Of a stretch of 64,000 bases of DNA, positions 60,790-64,000 are shown in pieces (position 1 is the first letter of the stretch; every line of letters begins with the position of its first letter). Origin of the DNA: Nepenthes gracilis. Lineage: Eukaryota > Streptophyta > Magnoliopsida > Caryophyllales > Nepenthaceae. Under the pieces are notes generated by a model that saw only the letters and a program-made list of their open reading frames with translations, had not been told where the DNA came from and ran no database searches. A program made the translations under genes and the position numbers. The stretch spans positions 1,798,001 to 1,862,000 of the forward strand of contig BSYO01000006.1 of the NCBI GenBank assembly GCA_033239525.1. The letters run 5' to 3'.

Positions 60790-60815
60790 GGGCCGTCGAT
60801 CATGATCGACGGCCC
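60790..60815. promoter_or_regulatory. Perfect 26-bp palindrome with GGGCC/GGCCC ends upstream of IPT9
   Basis: Half site GGGCCGTCGATCA is followed directly by its exact complement. Read toward IPT9 the outer end is TTTTGGGCCGTC, which includes TGGGCC, the site II element bound by TCP factors in many plant housekeeping promoters. It is an isolated GC-rich island in AT-rich sequence, about 240 bp from the start codon. A promoter role is inference. Confidence 0.6.
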
Positions 60816-60829
60816 AAAACGGAGAAAAG

Positions 60830-62038
60830 GAAGCAGAGGCCGCACCGAGACGTTCAGGACCGGGTTTAGATGGTCAGAAAAACGTATATAAAAATTTATT
60901 TTTAAATCCAGCTTTTATTTTCAATTATTATTTTATTAATTTGTTTGATATCAAATAAAGTTAATACATAACATAATCAAATAAAATAAAAAATAAAAAA
61001 AATTTTGAAGTAATTGATAATTTTGTATTAAGTTGACATTATTACACACCACTGGATTTGACCAAAAAAATATACATATAAAATCAGCACAAAAAATTCA
61101 TAAGTAAATTTTTCGAAAAATAAAATTTAAAAATATATATTTTTTTGTCAACCGAAAGAAACGTTAACTTATTTTATAACAATTTTTTAAGTTAGACTTT
61201 TATTAAAGGTCTAATTAGGTGCTTATTACTAATTCTTAAAAGTAATTTAAAAAATGCTATAATCTACAACTTATTTTTTTTTTTAAAAAAAGATAAAATA
61301 CTAAAATTATTATCGGTTATCTATTTTTAAAAAAAAAAATTATTCTTGAAATTAATGTTTTAAATAAATATCAATTTTATCTTCCAAAAAATAATCAAAT
61401 TAACCATATTTCAAAGTGACAATCCCATGTTTGAAAACCCTAAAATATGAAAATCAGCAATCAATTAGGTTTTTTACTCCAAATCTCAACAAACTTCTTT
61501 AAAAAAATAAAACTTACACGAAAATTAAAGTTAATAATAGAATTTTATAAAATAAAATTATGAACAAAGATACATATATAAACACCCTAAATGAGCTTCT
61601 AAAAATGGAAAAATAAAATGCCATTATAACTTATGAAAAATGTTAAATTTTTAGGAAAGTTGAAAAATATAATTTGCATCATTTTTTAATAACTATGCCA
61701 AAGGAAACATATGAGAAAAAATCACCAAATAATTGCTTAGCCGCCATTTCTCACTGTAGAATCCTTTAATTCCTCACAGCATACCCATCGGTGTATATAA
61801 ATTTATAAAATACAATGCCATCTAAGAGTAATTAAATGATCTTTTAATACCATTGTAACACAAACACTTTGATAACACCAATAAATTATCCTCAAATGAC
61901 GTCATGTTCATCCATCTATTTATTTTTATATATGCCCGTCAACATCCTTTCCCATTATTATGCATCCGAGTTAAAAAGAAACAAGAAAAACAGAGCGGCT
62001 GGTTATGAGGCTTGCCCTGTTTGTTCAGTTAACATAGT
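60830..62038. other. Intergenic region between IPT9 and agmatine deiminase
   Basis: Mostly T/A runs with no coding frame. Only the palindrome near its left end stands out. The agmatine deiminase 3' UTR should occupy its right end. Confidence 0.5.
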
Positions 62039-63030
<992 letters not shown>

Positions 63031-63168
63031 ACATGGATATCGACACAAGATATAAACATGATTCCGATTTGCTAAAACATTATTTTCTAAAAATTAGAAA
63101 CATGGATATCGACACAAGATATAAACATGATTCCGATTTGCTAAAACATTATTTTCTAAAAATTAGAA
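63031..63168. repeat. Exact 69-bp tandem duplication
   Basis: 63031-63099 and 63100-63168 are identical, beginning ACATGGATATCGACACAAGA and ending TTTTCTAAAAATTAGAA. No base difference was seen. Confidence 0.98.
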
Positions 63169-64000
63169 CACAATATTACAAGAACATGCTAATTAAATCA
63201 ATAGTTTATTTGAGGATATGAGAATATAACTAATCAACCATATTAATTTATACTAAATTATCAATAAAAATGCATATTTATTGTTTCATATCCGGGTTGT
63301 GACACACTTAGTTTCCAAAGTATCCAAAATTCAATAATATGTAAATGTCACCATCTTCCATTCAACTGTAATAGCTCATTAAATTCAACTAATTGTTACT
63401 TTTTCCCCTAAAAAGTTATTTACGAACAATTCCTCAAATTTTGAAATCATAGTCATAGTTGCCAATTTTTCAAGAATCTTCATCTCGTATCATTTATTGG
63501 ATTGTTAGAAATGAAGTTCAAACAATAATTAATTCTCCTTATTACTTATGAAAAGAGGGTGAAACTAATAGTCCTTTCCATTTCTTATTACTTTGGAAAG
63601 AGATCATTACGTCGATGAAAAAATGAATGCATATAGACAGTCTGCAAAGGTTGCAACCATGAGATTTTTCCTTCCCCTTTCTAGTCAAATTACTATTGGG
63701 AAACAAGAAGGAATTAATTAAACAACTTCTTACCGGCAATAATTCAACAAATTCTAATTTCTATAATCCACATTATCTTCTATGTTTGCTTTTCTCATAT
63801 GTCTACATACTACATTAAACTTGATCGAAATCGGGTTGGCCTACCGGCCTAGTCCGGCCAATCCGAAATTTTATAAGGTTTGGTTAATATATAAAAAAAA
63901 AATTATAGATGAGAAGGGTCACAATATTAGGCCCAATTAATTTTTTGGCCTGGGTAAGGTCATAGGTAAAAGTATCCAGTTCAGCCCAATTCAGCCGGAT
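63169..64000. other. Right edge, probable agmatine deiminase intron
   Basis: AT-rich. A GC-richer GGCCTACCGGCCTAGTCCGG stretch at 63838-63857 has inverted GGCC words and may be the edge of another repeat. No exon found. Confidence 0.45.

Noticed and set aside
63031..63168. Repeated units considered as a CRISPR-like or satellite array
   Set aside because: Only two directly adjacent units without spacers, in plant DNA.

Overview
The window looks like nuclear DNA from a flowering plant with a mid-sized or large, repeat-rich genome. It is AT-rich and gene-poor, its coding exons are short and GT-AG bounded, and its introns are swollen with plant retroelements. Every protein it encodes has a plant-type relative. 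The species cannot be read from the sequence, and no organelle, bacterial or viral gene set is present.

Four protein-coding loci are supported. (1) On the + strand, from before the left edge to 22481, lies the 3' part of a gene for a Ycf45/SPD1-like P-loop NTPase with a C-terminal R3H-like segment. Six exons are clear and a 26-nt microexon is possible. (2) On the - strand, 24770 to 23108, is a complete two-exon gene for a GT4-type glycosyltransferase anchored by an N-terminal membrane segment. Its single intron appears to be GC-AG. (3) On the - strand, 60551 to 27481, is a complete eleven-exon gene for the plant IPT9-type tRNA dimethylallyltransferase (452 aa) spread over 33 kb. (4) On the - strand at 62134 to 62039 is the last exon of agmatine deiminase, whose upstream exons lie beyond the right edge. 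Genes 1 and 2 converge; genes 2, 3 and 4 are tandem. They are unrelated housekeeping functions (plastid NTPase, glycosylation, tRNA modification with cis-zeatin release, polyamine synthesis), and nothing suggests they form a pathway or cluster.

Most of the rest is intronic or intergenic repeat. Two 2.3 to 2.4 kb LTR-like copies and a LINE relic fill the 11.4-kb intron of gene 1. A decayed Ty3/gypsy element and a second LINE relic fill the 10.7-kb intron 4 of IPT9. There are also a tRNA-derived SINE, MITE-like inverted-repeat elements, a solo LTR candidate, several local tandem duplications, a minisatellite and microsatellites. A dispersed family of about 200 to 250 bp, rich in GATATC/TATCGG-type words, recurs at least six times in both orientations across all three long loci.

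I found no convincing new biological system. The best leads are the dispersed GATATC-rich family, the inverted LTR pair flanking the gypsy relic, the GC-AG intron, the uORF and 26-bp palindrome upstream of IPT9, and the paired long LTRs. All exon joins were read by hand from splice motifs and reading-frame continuity, with family knowledge from memory; no database search was run.
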